Made by a program: the position numbers and the translations under genes
Source: Rhipidocladum racemiflorum
Taxonomy: Eukaryota > Streptophyta > Magnoliopsida > Poales > Poaceae
Length of the DNA: 64,000 nucleotides
Reading direction: 5' to 3'
NCBI GenBank assembly: GCA_036346355.1
Contig: CM070591.1
Coordinates: 18,708,001-18,772,000, forward strand
Shown: piece by piece, positions 1 to 11,443 of the stretch
Numbering within the stretch: position 1 is the first letter of the stretch
Layout of the letters: every line of letters begins with the position of its first letter
Notes under the pieces: model-generated
Told to the model about the DNA's origin: nothing
Seen by the model: only the letters and a program-made list of their open reading frames with translations
Databases searched by the model: none

Positions 1-372
1 GAGGGAGTACTAAAAAATAGCAGAGGAAAAAGGAAAGCTTTGTTGCGGGTCAGTAGACCTCTGGCCCATGACGTCCCTCACTCCTCCAACTCTCCGATCT
101 CCTTTGCGAAAAGAGGCTGGCCTGACCATCATTCTATTGTGGGCTACACTACACCCCTCCTCTTCTTTCTCTTCTCTTTCCGTCTCGTCGATGGTCTTAC
201 TCTTCTCCTCCACCAAACCCAGATTCCTCCTCCCCGATACTTTCAATTCTTGTTCTGACTCCAATACATCCAAATCTCCTCTGTTTCTGTGGTAACCCCC
301 AAATTTTCCCCTCGGTTTTCCAGAGCTGAACCGTTGAGTGAGGCTGTGGCGGTAGGCTTGCCGTCGCCGGCC
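1..372 (+). promoter_or_regulatory. 5' flank and probable 5' UTR of the GTD-binding gene
   Basis: This stretch precedes the start codon at 373. It is pyrimidine-rich from about 150 to 300, as is common in grass 5' UTRs. I see no convincing TATA box. Open frames here on both strands look like chance or shadows of the gene downstream. Confidence 0.35.
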
Positions 373-2650
373 ATGCTGCGCGAGTTCTTGGCCGTGGTGG
401 TGCGCGCGGCGCTGCAGTGGGCGCTGGCGTCGCTGCTTCTCGCCAACGGCGCCGCCTTCTGCCTCATCGCCGCCGCGGCGTCGTGGCTCCGCCTCGGCCC
501 GCCCTGCCTCCTCTGCGCCCGCGTCCACCGCCTCCTCTGCTCGCCCAATTCCTCCTCCTCCTCTTCCTCCGCCGCCGCCGCTTCCAGCCAAGAACACGAC
601 GCCTTCCGCCGCCTCCTCTGCGACGCCCACGTCGCCGCCGTCGCCGCCTCGGCGCACCCGAAACCAGAGCAGCTGCAGCAGACGTGCTCTGCTTCTGATC
701 ATGTCGACAGGGAGAGCAAAGATGGAGTGGAGGCAGAAGATTCAGACAAACTTGGAGGTAACGAATCGATTGCTTCTTCTCTTCTGCGGATACCAATAAT
801 CTCTGAACGAATTGCTTGAAATTACTAGCATCAATCAATTACCACTTAACAAATGATCGCGTCACGCGCATCGCGTACCAGGAATTGGTTTAAGAATTCC
901 ATCATCCGATCCAGTTGTTGGTGTTTCAAATCAACTAGACTGGAAGCTTTTTCCTACGGTTGGTTGATCGCTTTGAAGGAAGCAACTGGCATCTCTTGTT
1001 CTTTTGGTTGGTGCAACCTTGCTAGTTTAGCTTTTGCAATGTTTTTGGTAGGAGCATTTAGAGGAAAGCAGTAGAAAGAGACCTTTGATACGATCTGACA
1101 CGCCATCCAGGCGCAGAATGATTCGATGATCAACTGCATAAGAACTATTTAGAGAGGCCATTCCCTCAAATTGCAAGTTTGGTAATGCGTTGCAATGGAT
1201 TTTCACTTTCTAGTGTACAACGCTGGGAGGGAGGAAGATCTAAGGAACTGAACCCAATTTGGCAACTGTCCACTTCAATCGTTGCAAAATGCCGTGATAA
1301 GTTGTGAATGATAAAGGTGGTGCAATTGCCACTCCGGTGTTGACCTAAAATGGCGATTCCATCGGCGGAGCTGAAATTTGTTGCGCTGACTTCCATCAAA
1401 TGATCACAAGCAGTTGACCGATGTGAGGTTGTAGTGTAAGGCTGCGACGGCGCAAAAGTTCAATTTTAGAGACCGCGCCTTGTAGACTTGTAGTTTGAAA
1501 CGAACGGAATGGATGAGAGATTTTTAGACACGATAAGTTGTAGAAAGGTTCATGCTACTCCTTAAGAACACAGTTTTAACAGAAGTTTTTACAAGTAGTA
1601 GTACTACTAAAGTACTATTCTACTGTGGTGGGACGAAAATTAGTAACAGACTGTCATCAGAAGGCTGCGTCTTGACAATGGGCAACGTGTGCCGCAGGTC
1701 TGGAGGCTCACCGCGTCGTCTCCATCGGCAGCGAAATCTGCGAACAGGACCATCACGGCGACAACGAGCAACCTCGCGCCACCGACAGCAGCAATGTCGC
1801 AAGAAGCAGCAGCATCGACAGCGGCGACGGTGACGGCGATGACCCCTACGTCTCCCTCTTCGAGCTCGCCTCCATCGTCGCGCACCCGGACGACTACTCC
1901 AACCATGTCCAAGAACTCGACGATATGCCGGAGCTGCAGCGCGAGAGCATGTCCCGCGAGGCCGCCGGGACAGCTAAAGGCGTTGAGCGGCAGACGGTTA
2001 GCCGGCTCGTTGCCGCCCTCAGGGCCCAGCGGAGGGAGCTGGAGGCCCTGAGCGAGGAGCTGGACGGCGAGCGGCGCGCCAGGGCGGAGGCGGCGGAGTA
2101 CCAACGGCAGCTGGAGGAGCAGGGCGAGTTCGACCGGGAGGCGGTGCGGCTGGCCATGCAGCTCGTCCACGAGACGGAGACGGAGAAGCACGGCTTGCAG
2201 CGGCAGCTCGACGCGTGCAGGGTCAAGGCCCAGCTCTACGAGTCCTCAATAGACGTCGCCACCTCGCCGCCGGTGGGCCGGCCCGAGGTGGAGCAGGAGG
2301 CGCGGGACGGCGACGGTCCTCGGGAGGCGACCGGGAACGACGACGGCAGCAACAACTACCAGTCGCTGGTGGACTTCTTGCCGGGGTCCGTGTACTCGTC
2401 CTCGCCGGACCTGGCCAACCTGCTGAAGCTCTACACCGAGGGCAATGGCGCCGCTCGTCGTCCGAGGGACGGTCCGACCGATGCGTCGGCCGTCGCGGTG
2501 GTCGCCGAGGAGGAGGAGGAGGAGGAGGCGGCGGCGGTCGCCGTCACGGTCACAGCTGTTTCTGATTCCAATGGGCACGGTGATACTACCAACAGCGTCG
2601 CGGTGGTCGCTGATCGCGTCGACGAGGCCACCGAAGCCGCTGCGTCGTGA
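373..2650 (+). CDS. GTD-binding (zein-binding/myosin-binding family) membrane protein, two exons
   Basis: Exons 373-757 and 1698-2650 are joined by a GT-AG intron in phase 1; the spliced frame gives 445 residues ending at TGA 2648-2650. The start at 373 puts a hydrophobic segment at the N-terminus (about residues 5-38), followed by the cysteine-rich CLLCARVHRLLC stretch typical of this family. Exon 2 opens with the family motif VVSIGSEICEQD. Residues of about 205-315 form a long charged coiled coil, the GTD-binding domain (PF04576). The C-terminus is acidic and alanine-rich with a short run of glutamates. Known relatives (maize FLOURY1, Arabidopsis MyoB proteins) sit in ER or vesicle membranes and bind myosin XI or zein cargo; that role is inferred by family here. 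An in-frame ATG at 289 is possible, but the membrane segment favours 373. No frame damage is seen. Confidence 0.88.
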
Positions 2651-3381
2651 TGAACTCTTCAAATCCTGTGAGAAGAACGAAGAGAGCACGCATAAGCATC
2701 TGATCGGATGCACATCAAGAGTGAGCTTCCCACAAGCTGCCCAAGCGTATCATGATGGATCTCTCAATGTGTATTGAATTTGTTTCGTGTAAACCGCATT
2801 CTTTACTCTTGTATATACAACTTGAAAGGGAGATCGAGGTGTACTGTCTGACTGTGTTCTTGCCTTCATTTTTTCTCTTAAGGTTTTGCCACTAGTTATG
2901 TATCATCATTCTTTCAGAAAGAATGTCGCTGTCACGACGTACAAGGCACCACCATCCGCACCATCGAGCCGAGTCGCCGTCAGTCGTGGGGATTCCGCCT
3001 CCGGCTCCGGCTCCGGCTCGATGACGGAGGAGAAAGGCCAAAGCATGCTCGAATCACATCAAACTCACATGCCGGTGAGGTAGGTGAAGTGGGATCGGCA
3101 CGTTTGCAGGCTCGCAGTATTAAAATTCTGCCGCAGAAGAGGCGGCGGCATCGGTGTGGGCCGGACCACCGTGCCGCCGTGGAGGACGAGCTCCCACCGT
3201 GCATGTCACCTGATGTAGACTCGCTCGTAAACTTCACTTGGATGCCTAAAACTCGTGATGTCACTGGTGATGTTTTTAGGGAAAGATGTTGCTGGCAACG
3301 ATCGGAGCAAAATGGACTGACGACAAATTGTGTCAAAGCTAAACATGAACAAGAGTTTTTTTAGGCTCCTGGGAGAGGACT
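2651..3381. other. 3' UTR and intergenic spacer
   Basis: Follows the stop codon of the GTD-binding gene. The first 200 bases are AT-rich and probably hold the 3' UTR. A short GGCTCC repeat lies near 3000-3020. Open frames here show no recognisable domain. Confidence 0.4.
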
Positions 3382-3599
3382 CAGGGCTGGCCCTGAGGGG
3401 GGGGGGGGGGGGGGGGGCCGGGTGGGCGGCCGCCCCGGCCCCCCAAAGTCAGGGCCCCTAAAGTAATTTAGCAAAGTGCCGGCCTATGCTTTGGTACGTG
3501 TTCTGTTCTGTCTGCAGTCTAAAACTCTAAAGTAATTAAGCAAAGTGCCGGCCCATACTTTAAAGAGTAATACAAGTCAGGGCCCTGATATAAGTGCTT

Positions 3600-3756
3600 C
3601 GTCGAACCCAAATGATGAGTTGGCAATAGTTGTCGTGGAGGAAGAGGATTTGGCGACTTTATGTATCGAGAAGAAGTTATTGGACAAGATTGATATCAAT
3701 AGTATAATTGATGACTTTGTATCGCAAAATGTTAGAAGAAATTTTTTAAGATGATG
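3600..3756 (+). pseudogene. C-terminal remnant of a TTF-type zinc-finger hAT transposase
   Basis: The frame encodes EDLATLCIEKKLLDKID and then IDDFVSQNVRR before a stop. This is the conserved very C-terminus that follows the hATC dimerisation domain in the TTF/ZMYM1-like hAT proteins abundant in plants. The zinc finger, catalytic core and most of the dimerisation domain are absent. The frame lies between the two inverted ends in the expected orientation, which supports the transposon call. Confidence 0.7.
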
Positions 3757-3879
3757 CCAAGTGCCAAGTGTTTATGACTACAATTTACATTTGTCATTTC
3801 ATAAACTTTAAAGTGTTCTGTAGAAGTAATTTTTATGTATCGAATATTAATTTCTTCAATGATGTGTGCTTATAAGACT

Positions 3880-4023
<144 letters not shown>

Positions 4024-4290
4024 AAGAGGAGTTGGATAGGGTCTCCATATAAGTTTTCGCCCCGGGCCCCCAAAATACCAGGACCGGCCCTGAGAGAGGT
4101 ACCACAGGGTACCAGTACCTCCTATCTTCAAAAAAAGGTACCAATCAAATCTGTCCCTTAATTTAGCAAGGGCATGATTGGTATTGCATAATTTGTAACC
4201 CTAGAGTTAAATTGTGTTAACCTCTTTCCGGATTAGGCCGTCAACCGCTTGAGTCCGCATCAGTTGAGAACCGCACAACACCTTGCAGAC

Positions 4291-4443
4291 CAAATGCAAA
4301 TAGGTCTTTCCAGCATGCTTTCGATGGCTAGCTTCATTTGTGAAGGACGTTTCTATATTACCCCACCCAAATGCAAATAGGTCTTCCAGCATGCTTTCGA
4401 TGGCTAGCTTCATTTGTGAAGGACGTTTCTATATTACCCCACC
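4291..4443. repeat. Direct tandem duplication, about 77 bp x 2
   Basis: Two adjacent copies begin caaatgcaaataggtctt; copy 1 is 4291-4367 and copy 2 is 4368-4443. They differ by one base in a T run (gtctttcc versus gtcttcc). The near-identity suggests a recent slippage or repair duplication. Confidence 0.93.
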
Positions 4444-5340
4444 CGTTAGTATGAAGGCCATCGTATATGGATCGATGGTGGAATTAGTTACATATTGCTT
4501 ATCTAAAGTAAGTTATGATGGTATATAATGTCTATTGCGTTCAAACATAGCATCTTCGGATTAACCCTTGTACACGAAACGATGACGTACGAATGTGTGA
4601 CCGTGGTTCTATATATGCGTGGCCATATCCCACGGTGGTCTAGTCATTGAACGGATTTTAGACAAGTGTGTTACAGTTTTGATCAACAACGGCTGAAAGT
4701 TTTGATCTAGTTAAGTTCATAGCAGAAATTTATATACACGCTATTGAATCAAGCCTATCCACATTACGCCAATAGGATTACACATTTTTACAAACGTAAT
4801 TTATAAGGTTTCACAATCAAAAAATCATTTTCAAATATGCCAAATACAAATGATCGAGTGTTGAGTCTTCTTTCAAAAAAAAAAAAAAATTGGTCGTGTT
4901 GATACAGGAGTTTTTTTTTTTTTTTTCTATGCACGCATGGCGATGAAAAAAAGCCTACCACTTCTCATCAAAATTATAGATAGTGGCCATGCAATTAGTC
5001 TCCCGTATTATTCACCGTCTGCCATCGAGGAAGATGATATAGCTTGCCAGATTTGGGAGAGATGCCATGCACGAGAGGCAAGAGGCCGCCGGCGGGATCG
5101 AATGATGGCTTTAGAGATGGGATTGAGAAGTAGCAAGGGACAGATTTACCTCCAAGCAGAAGAAGATACGCCATGTACGAAGATATACAGGCCGTTGGAT
5201 CGTAATGAACTGGACGGCTCACATAACTTTCAAGGACCATAAAGAAACTCCATAAACAATGATGGTGATGGCGTGTTTCTGGCAATTGAGCTGGGATGAT
5301 CACGGATCGAATCCTTATCGAGAAAACACCTCATAAGAAA
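4444..5340. other. Non-coding stretch with A and T tracts
   Basis: AT-rich DNA with a poly-A tract near 4877-4889 and a poly-T tract near 4911-4926. A 101-codon open frame at 4937-5242 has no recognisable domain or gene context and is not called. Confidence 0.4.
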
Positions 5341-5760
5341 ATGATGTGCTGCCGATGCCTTAAACGATACAACATCTTTTCACAGAATGCTCCTAATTTC
5401 GTTGCTTGTGGTTAGCTATTGCTCACTAGGTAAGGCTGCCTTCGCTCCTCAGCATTGGAACCACAGCCAACAGCTGCAACTTTGGAGCATTCAGCAAGTT
5501 GGCTACCAGACTGGACTTAAGAAAGGCGTCAAATCTCTCATAATTCTAGTTTGCTGGCAGTGGTGGAAAGAACGCAATAACAAAGTCTTCCAAAATATCT
5601 GCACTTCAAATACCGAGATTCTGCAAGTCATCAAGAACGAGGCTTCTAACTAGGCTTTAGCTGGTGCTCAAGGGCTCAAAACTCTGCTCAAGGCCTCCTT
5701 TTTCCCTAGGTGCAGCCTCCTGCACTTTAGGGTCCTCTTGTAAACATTTTCTTCTCCTAA
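5341..5760 (+). pseudogene. 3' remnant of a LINE (non-LTR retrotransposon) ORF2
   Basis: The frame from 5387 contains LKKGVKSLIILVCWQWWKER followed by NNKVFQN and VIKNEA, and after an in-frame stop reads ALAGAQGLKTLL. This is the end of plant LINE ORF2 proteins downstream of the zf-RVT domain (W-x-WKERN, then IKDEA-x-W-x-AGA). Reverse transcriptase and endonuclease are missing, and the upstream zf-RVT part is frame-broken. A heavily 5'-truncated, decayed insertion is the simplest reading. Confidence 0.72.
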
Positions 5761-6306
5761 TTTATATACGGCTTCGGCTGTTCCATATAGATAGATGAGC
5801 GACGGGGTATCATCCGAAGTTCGAACAAACAGGGTAAAACGCATTCACATGTGCACTCGGACAGCCAACGCTAGCGGCTTATCCACAAGAAGGGGAGTTC
5901 CTCGATTGCCAAGTGAGGTCTTAGAGCAGGTTAAAAGCAGGTTCTTACTACGTACATAGAATAGGTAAGATGATTATATCGTAGCATTGAATGCTTACGT
6001 AGGTAATAGTGTTTAACAGTTGCTTATATATATATAACAATAATTAATACATAATACAATATCTAAGCATCTACCAAAAGATGCTTGCATAGGAGGAAGC
6101 AAGTTTTACATGGATGCTTGATGAGGTGGCTATATTCTCTCTCCTTACAAACTCATGTATAAACATCTGGCATTGTATATACCTACCTTATATATACACA
6201 CTTCTAATTTTTTGCCCTACAAAAAAAACCGAGGCTAATAAGGGGACATTTTTTCTAAGAGGAAGTGGACACACACCCAACTCACGTCACATACGCTAGA
6301 AAAGAG
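5761..6306. other. AT-rich spacer
   Basis: No gene seen. It contains a TA run near 6027-6038 and repeated AAGCATCT/GATGCTTG words around 6063-6120 that hint at decayed inverted repeats, but I could not define element ends. Confidence 0.3.
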
Positions 6307-6460
6307 TAGGGGTGCGCATTTTTTTAGCCGAAACCAAATAAATAAAAAAAAAATCAAATTTTTTGGTTTTCGGTTTATGCTTTGGTTTTTATTTCAATGT
6401 TGTTTGGTGTTCGGTTCTTTATTTCCAAAAACCGAAATTATCGAACACCGAAACGCGAGT
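6307..6460 (+). mobile_element. hAT-like left end (TAGGGGTGCGCA) with GGTTTTCGGTT subterminal repeats
   Basis: The sequence starts TAGGGGTGCGCA, resembling the end of the complete hAT at 10029 (TAGGGGTGCAAT). It is followed by repeated GGTTTTCGG/CCGAAA words on both strands, as in hAT subterminal regions. No matching right end was found, so the element is either truncated or its right side was lost when the LTR at 7078 inserted. Confidence 0.4.
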
Positions 6461-6564
6461 AAAGGAAGGAGTACCAGCCATTCAGTCTACAGGAGTCCAC
6501 CACCCCATCCCCACCTCCTTGGCTCCTCCCCCACCACTCCCCAAATCCTTAGATTTGCCTCTGT

Positions 6565-6812
6565 TCCTCTCCCCTGTGTCTTCCCACCCCAACCCCCCAT
6601 CCAGATCCATCACCACCACCCGCCTCACCAGAGAAGCCATGGGGTAGGAGGACGATGGGGGCGGCTAGCGGCAATGTTGAAGTCCATGCTCTGGATTCAG
6701 ATCCGCCTTCTCCTCCAGCTCCTCTCCCCCATGTCTCCCCACCTAACCCCCAAATCTAGATCCATCACCACCACCCCGCCTCACCGGAGAAGCCATGGGG
6801 CGGGAGGGCGGC
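6565..6812 (+). repeat. Duplicated 5' leader around a start codon
   Basis: A segment ending in GATCCATCACCACCACC then CGCCTCACC.GAGAAGCCATGGGG occurs at about 6565-6650 and again at about 6720-6805, with scattered differences. Each copy ends in an ATGGGG start context; only the second leads into the translocator-like frame. Confidence 0.8.
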
Positions 6813-7072
6813 GGGAGTGCCAACGGCATGTCGGATTCCGCGTTTCGAAAGGTGCACCTCTCCTACTGCTACATGGCCATCTGGATCTTCTTCTCCTTCA
6901 CCATCATTGTCTACAACAAATACATCCTCGACCCCAAGATGTACAACTGACCCTTCCCCATCTCCTTCACTATGGTGCACATGACCTTTTTTTCCTCCCT
7001 CGTTATCGGCCTTGTCCACATCCTTTGTGCCATCGAGCCACTATCCTCGCCGGCCATGAGCCGTAGTTATAC
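6795..7072 (+). pseudogene. 5' fragment of a plant sugar-phosphate/phosphate translocator gene (TPT/NST family)
   Basis: From ATG 6795 the frame reads MGREGGGS, then LSYCYMAIWIFFSFTIIVYN and KYILDPKMYN before TGA 6948-6950. Without that stop the frame continues as PFPISFTMVHMTFFSSLVIG and LVHILCAIEPLSSPA. This matches the first transmembrane region of the TPT/NST superfamily (putative sugar phosphate/phosphate translocators), where W normally follows YN, so a TGG-to-TGA change explains the stop. Only about 90 of some 400 residues remain; the rest is cut off near the LTR start at 7078. It lies just right of a hAT-like end, so it may be a captured gene piece. Confidence 0.75.
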
Positions 7073-8385
7073 ACCACTGTAACATCCTGAGAATTAAATA
7101 ATTAAATAAAACGTTAATGCATGCATTTCGTTGCATTTTGGATTTTATTTCTTTTTGGAGTTAATTGGATTTGGAGTCGTTGCGCTAGAAACTTAATTTG
7201 TTTAACCCAAACCCTAATTTAGCGATCCGGAGAGGACTCAAGCGACCAGTGCCTAGGATGTAGCCTAGATGCTTGAAAAATCTTTAGGGTTCTCCAAGGA
7301 GTGAATCCGAACCCCGAGGCGAAGCCTCGAAGAAAATCAGGGAGTTTCTCAGAGCCGAACGGCAGCATCACGGCTTAGGGCCGTCTTCTTTGGATCAGCC
7401 GGCAAGCACCACCCCCGGGAGTGGTACTGCCGGTCACCGCTTTTCGGCACACATCGCAGCCATCCCGGCCACTGTGCTGCCACGCTGTCACCTCTTCGCA
7501 CCCTATGCCTCCACGTCATGCATTTAAGGGCCTAGAGCTCCTCCCAGCTCCCTCTCTCCTTCATTCCCCTCTACCTCTTCCTCCTCTTCCTTTTCCTCTC
7601 CTTCCGAGCGCCCTCATCCACCGACGCTTCTTCTCCTCCTCCGGATGAGCTCGTGGCGCCATGGTGAAGGAATACCTCTACTCACCTCCATTGCAGCTCC
7701 TTCTCATTCTTTCCCTCTTCTTCTTGCAGCCAAAAGTCGATCGGAGTTCCGTTCTTCAGCTGAGTTGCCTCCAAGGAGGAGCAAGGTGAGCTAGCTCAAG
7801 TCATTCTCCTCACCAACTCGCTACAAGCAGCCATCTAGCTCCATGGAATCGACACCATGTTCGATTCGGAAGGTCTTGAGCTCAAATCCCCTTTTAGCCT
7901 TTTTCCTTCCTTTAGTTCTTCGGGCAAATCTTGTGTTAAGAAAGTTCAATCGGTGTTCGATGGATATCAAGAATTGAGTTAGGCTTTAAGGATTCCTCTG
8001 GAGCAAGAAAGCACAAATGTTCCATGCAAATCAGATTTCTCGATTTGATTTGCTAAAAGTCCCTTTTCGTGCTTCTTGGAGCAAACTTGCAATTTAAGGC
8101 TCCAAAAATCATGAGAATGGCTTACACTGGTTCCTAGTGTCGTAGATGTTCAGTTCTCACAAAAAAAAATTAAGTTTGGAGTTGATTTGGGTCAAGAAAC
8201 AATTTTAAGTAGCTTCTAGAGCTCGTAGGTTCAAAAAGTTGGAAAATAGATCAATCGAGTTTGAAACGTGGTGAAACTAGTTTAGATAGGTTCCTAAGGT
8301 CGTAAGGATCCTAAATATGTAATCGTAACGAAGTTTCGCTGTAGTTTGCGCAAAATCCCCTTTTGTCAAAAATCGAAATCCTAGA

Positions 8386-8690
8386 AGGCCGGCACTACTG
8401 ACGTTCAATCACCGGTACTGCCACCTGAGCGACAGTACTACAGTTAGAACACCGGTAGTTATTTTCCAGATAGCACTGCATTCGTCTTCTGGAACTTCGG
8501 CACTACCAGAGTTTGAGGCTAGTACTATCGGATGAGCGGTAGTACTGGTCGAACAACGTTGGTAGTTATTTTCCAAAGCGCCTCCTTTTGGTCCCTAGCC
8601 GTCGGCACTACCGGACTTAGAGTACGGTAATGTTGGAGGTCGGCAGTATCGCTGGGTGAAGGTCGGTATTGCCAGGGTTCAGCGACTTCT
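8386..8690. repeat. Cluster of CGGTAGTACTG/CGGCACTACCGG words inside the LTR
   Basis: About a dozen degenerate copies of a roughly 10-base word (ggcactacc, ggtagtactg, accggtac) occur in both orientations within 300 bases, many locally palindromic. They lie in the putative intron of the LTR. Confidence 0.65.
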
Positions 8691-10020
8691 AGCTCTATTT
8701 AATCCAATTAGATCGTAGCTTCTCGAATTCGATTTGTTAAATGCTAAGACATGTAAACCTAGTCTCTAGAAATCGTGTTACCAACCCTAATGCTAGATCG
8801 TTTGGTTCTTCATGTAGGTTTCAATTTGCTTTTGCATTTGATTTCTTTTGTCTTGTTTTGATTGGTTGTTATTTGCTTTTGTCGTCGTTCCTATCGTTTG
8901 AACATGTAGACGTTGACGTGTCGGAGTCCGTCGACGACAACCCCAACTAAAACCCTGAGTACAATATCGATGAAAAGCAAACAGGCAAGCACCCTCCTTT
9001 GATCATGTTGATCTCATATTTTACGTTGTCTATTTCCATTTTGTCAAACTATTATGCATGCACGTATCTTCTGTAAAGTTGCTATATTGTGGGAATTGGT
9101 AGCTATATGCTAAGTTCGGTGGGATTTCCTAAATCACATTGACATGAGAACCTTGATGAATCCTAAGCTAGGTTTAGACTTTCTATGAAATTCACATGGG
9201 TATAAAGTGAATAGTAGTTGCAAAAGCTTAGCCATGCTGTAGAAATTGTTAGATTGAGGATATGACTTGATCAAAATCTCGATTTGTATTCAACATGGTT
9301 AAAGGTGATTATTTTGGTAAAAATTAAAAACAAAGGAAAAAGGTGTGATTTGGACACGGGCGGGATGTGTTGTGACTTAATGTACAAGGGATGGACTTGT
9401 ATGGTGCGAGGGATAGACTTGCATATGACCAGAGGAAGATTTCACCTGAGTCAGTTAAGGACCGAACTTGATACTATCAATTAAGTCAAATTGTGCAACC
9501 ACATGTGCTAGTGTGGGATAGCCTTCACTTATTAAATTGGTTGGGGTTTAACCTTACACTTTGGTAGGCTAAAGTAGTATGGACACTCCGGGGTAAACGG
9601 TGTTGTTCTAGGTACTTCCTCGTCGAGGCGTCATGGTCAGAGTATGCAATACAATGGTGAATGCCTTGCTATGGTGAGGGTGAGGGCGATGTATCGTGAG
9701 ACCATCGTGAGCACAGAGGGTGTGGCTGGTGACCTCTACCGCCATAGCAAGGGACGCACATTACAGGGCTAGTGCAAGGGGTAGACTCTAATCTTTTGAA
9801 AAGTTTCATCACGGTCCGGCAAAACGGGTACGGTGAGTACCGTGTGGCATGGTTGAAATGATTGCTTGGAAGTGTCGTGTGGGTAAAGTGTACACTCTCT
9901 ACAGAGATTAAATCTAATCGATTAGCCGTGCTCACGGTCAAGAGCAGTTTGGAAAATAATATCAAGTACATACTTTTGGTTTTTGGTTTTGCAAATTCTT
10001 TGAAAAAATGGTGGTATGGT

Positions 10021-10028
10021 GAAATGGT
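10021..10028. repeat. Target-site duplication, left copy (gaaatggt)
   Basis: The eight bases gaaatggt immediately precede the hAT left end and recur exactly at 26913-26920 after its right end. Eight base pairs is the diagnostic hAT duplication length. Confidence 0.95.
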
Positions 10029-10240
10029 TAGGGGTGCAATCGGATCGGATAATTTCCGACCGACCGACCGGATGTATTCGGATCGGATTCGGATATTTTT
10101 TCGGATATTTTTCGGATTCGGTACCGGTTTCGGATATTTTTTTTCGGATTCGGATTCGGATTCGGGAGGATACTATCCGTCAGATCGGAATATTTCGAAA
10201 CTTTTTTCAGATATAGCCGGTGACTATTCATCGGATATCC
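10029..10240 (+). promoter_or_regulatory. hAT left subterminal repeat region (TCGGAT array)
   Basis: More than ten TCGGAT or TTCGGATAT words lie within 200 bases of the terminus. Short arrays like this are the known binding regions for Ac-type transposases; binding here is inferred. Confidence 0.75.
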
Positions 10241-11443
10241 GGATATAGCCACCAAGGCCCGAGCCAGTTGGCCCATATCCAAAGTTCCTACTTCCTAACC
10301 TAATCTCCAAGACTCCAACCTGAGACATAGCAGCCGCCAGCCAGCCTCCCCAGTCCCCAGACCCCCCACTCGTTTCCCCGAGCCGCCAGGCGCCATCCTC
10401 CCGTGAGGCCGGCCCGTGAGTCCGTGACTCTGGCCGTCGCCGCCACATCCGGCGCCTCGCCCCGGCGAAGCTCCTCAAGCATCCCGGCGCCTGCTCGACC
10501 GCCCCCGCCAAGCTCTTCCTCGCGCATCCTCCCGTGAGGCCGGCCCGTGAGTCCGTGACCCGTCTGTCGTCGCCGCGCATCCCGGCGCCTTCCCTGAGAA
10601 GCTCCTCTCAAGGCATCCCGCGCCTGCCCGCGCGAAGCCTCACAGATCCGGCGCCCCGTCCGACTGCCCTCAGAGCTCTTCCTTGCATCCCGGCGCTGCC
10701 TCAAGACGGCTCCTCCGGCTGTCCGGCTGCCGAGCTCCGCCTCCGCCTGCCCAGCGCCGAAGCTCGCTCGCCCCTGGCCATCCCGGTGCCCTCCGCCCCT
10801 GCCGGTCCCGGATCTGAGCCTCTGAGGTAGGAAACTAGAACTGATGTTGACTATTGATGAGGTAGGAATTAGGAACTGACTTGGTGTTAGAAAATTCCAA
10901 ACAAGATTTGTGACTTGGTGATTCCATGGTTATTGATTAGTGGTGTGTGATATATGCGTATGACAGAATGATTAGTTTTTACCATTCAACATTTGTGATG
11001 CGATTTTGCGGTTCAATCTATATGCATTATTTAAGCTTTTTACATTAGCAGATCATGCCTTCTACAATGACCCCTTCAATCTCCATGCCTTTCTGTGTAT
11101 CTGTGTGTGATCTAAATGCTATTTTGGGCAACTTGCATTCCTGACTGCATGTGAAGCTCCAGTAGTTGCACACTTGCATTCCTGACTGCATGTATGTATG
11201 CTGTGTGCTTGGCTATTCTGTTGCTTGGCTATATATCAAATGTATGCTTTGTGTATGCTGTGTGCATGATGTATGTATGTTGTGAGATCGCTGTATGTAT
11301 GCTGTGGGATGGATCATCTAATTAGTTAATTAATCCTAGAATTTTCTCACCATTGAGCCAATGATACTCAATAGAACTTACATATTATGTACAGTGGTAA
11401 TGATTGTGTTTTTGTTGTGTTAAACCCGATTCTTTGCATTGTG

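Larger units (their letters stand above)
7078..10028 (+). mobile_element. Left part of an interrupted Ty3-type LTR (probably solo)
   Basis: Begins TGTAACATCCTGAG, the usual start of this group of grass gypsy LTRs. A TATA-like catttaagg lies at 7521-7529 before a pyrimidine-rich leader. A strong donor GCAAG|GTGAGC is at 7786, and an acceptor-like catgtag|ACGTTGACG at 8908-8909. The stretch 9420-9600 (tattaaattggttgg, ctttggtaggc) and the block gtgggtaaagtg near 9880 recur in the other LTRs here. It is cut at 10028 by the hAT element and resumes at 26921. No gag-pol of this family is seen. A 5-bp duplication of the left flank (accac) was not found on the right. Confidence 0.7.

Noticed and set aside
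10..702. 230-codon minus-strand open frame across the GTD-binding gene start
   Set aside because: It is the antisense shadow of GC-rich exon 1, rich in Arg/Gly runs, with no domain.
4937..5242. 101-codon plus-strand frame
   Set aside because: No recognisable motif, promoter or gene structure; AT-rich repeat surroundings.
6377..7066. 229-codon frame rich in His, Pro and Leu
   Set aside because: Out-of-frame reading through the duplicated leader and translocator fragment; the real frame starts at 6795.
10224..10704. Minus-strand Arg/Gly-rich frames in the hAT leader
   Set aside because: Shadows of the GC-rich 5' leader of the hAT transposase gene.
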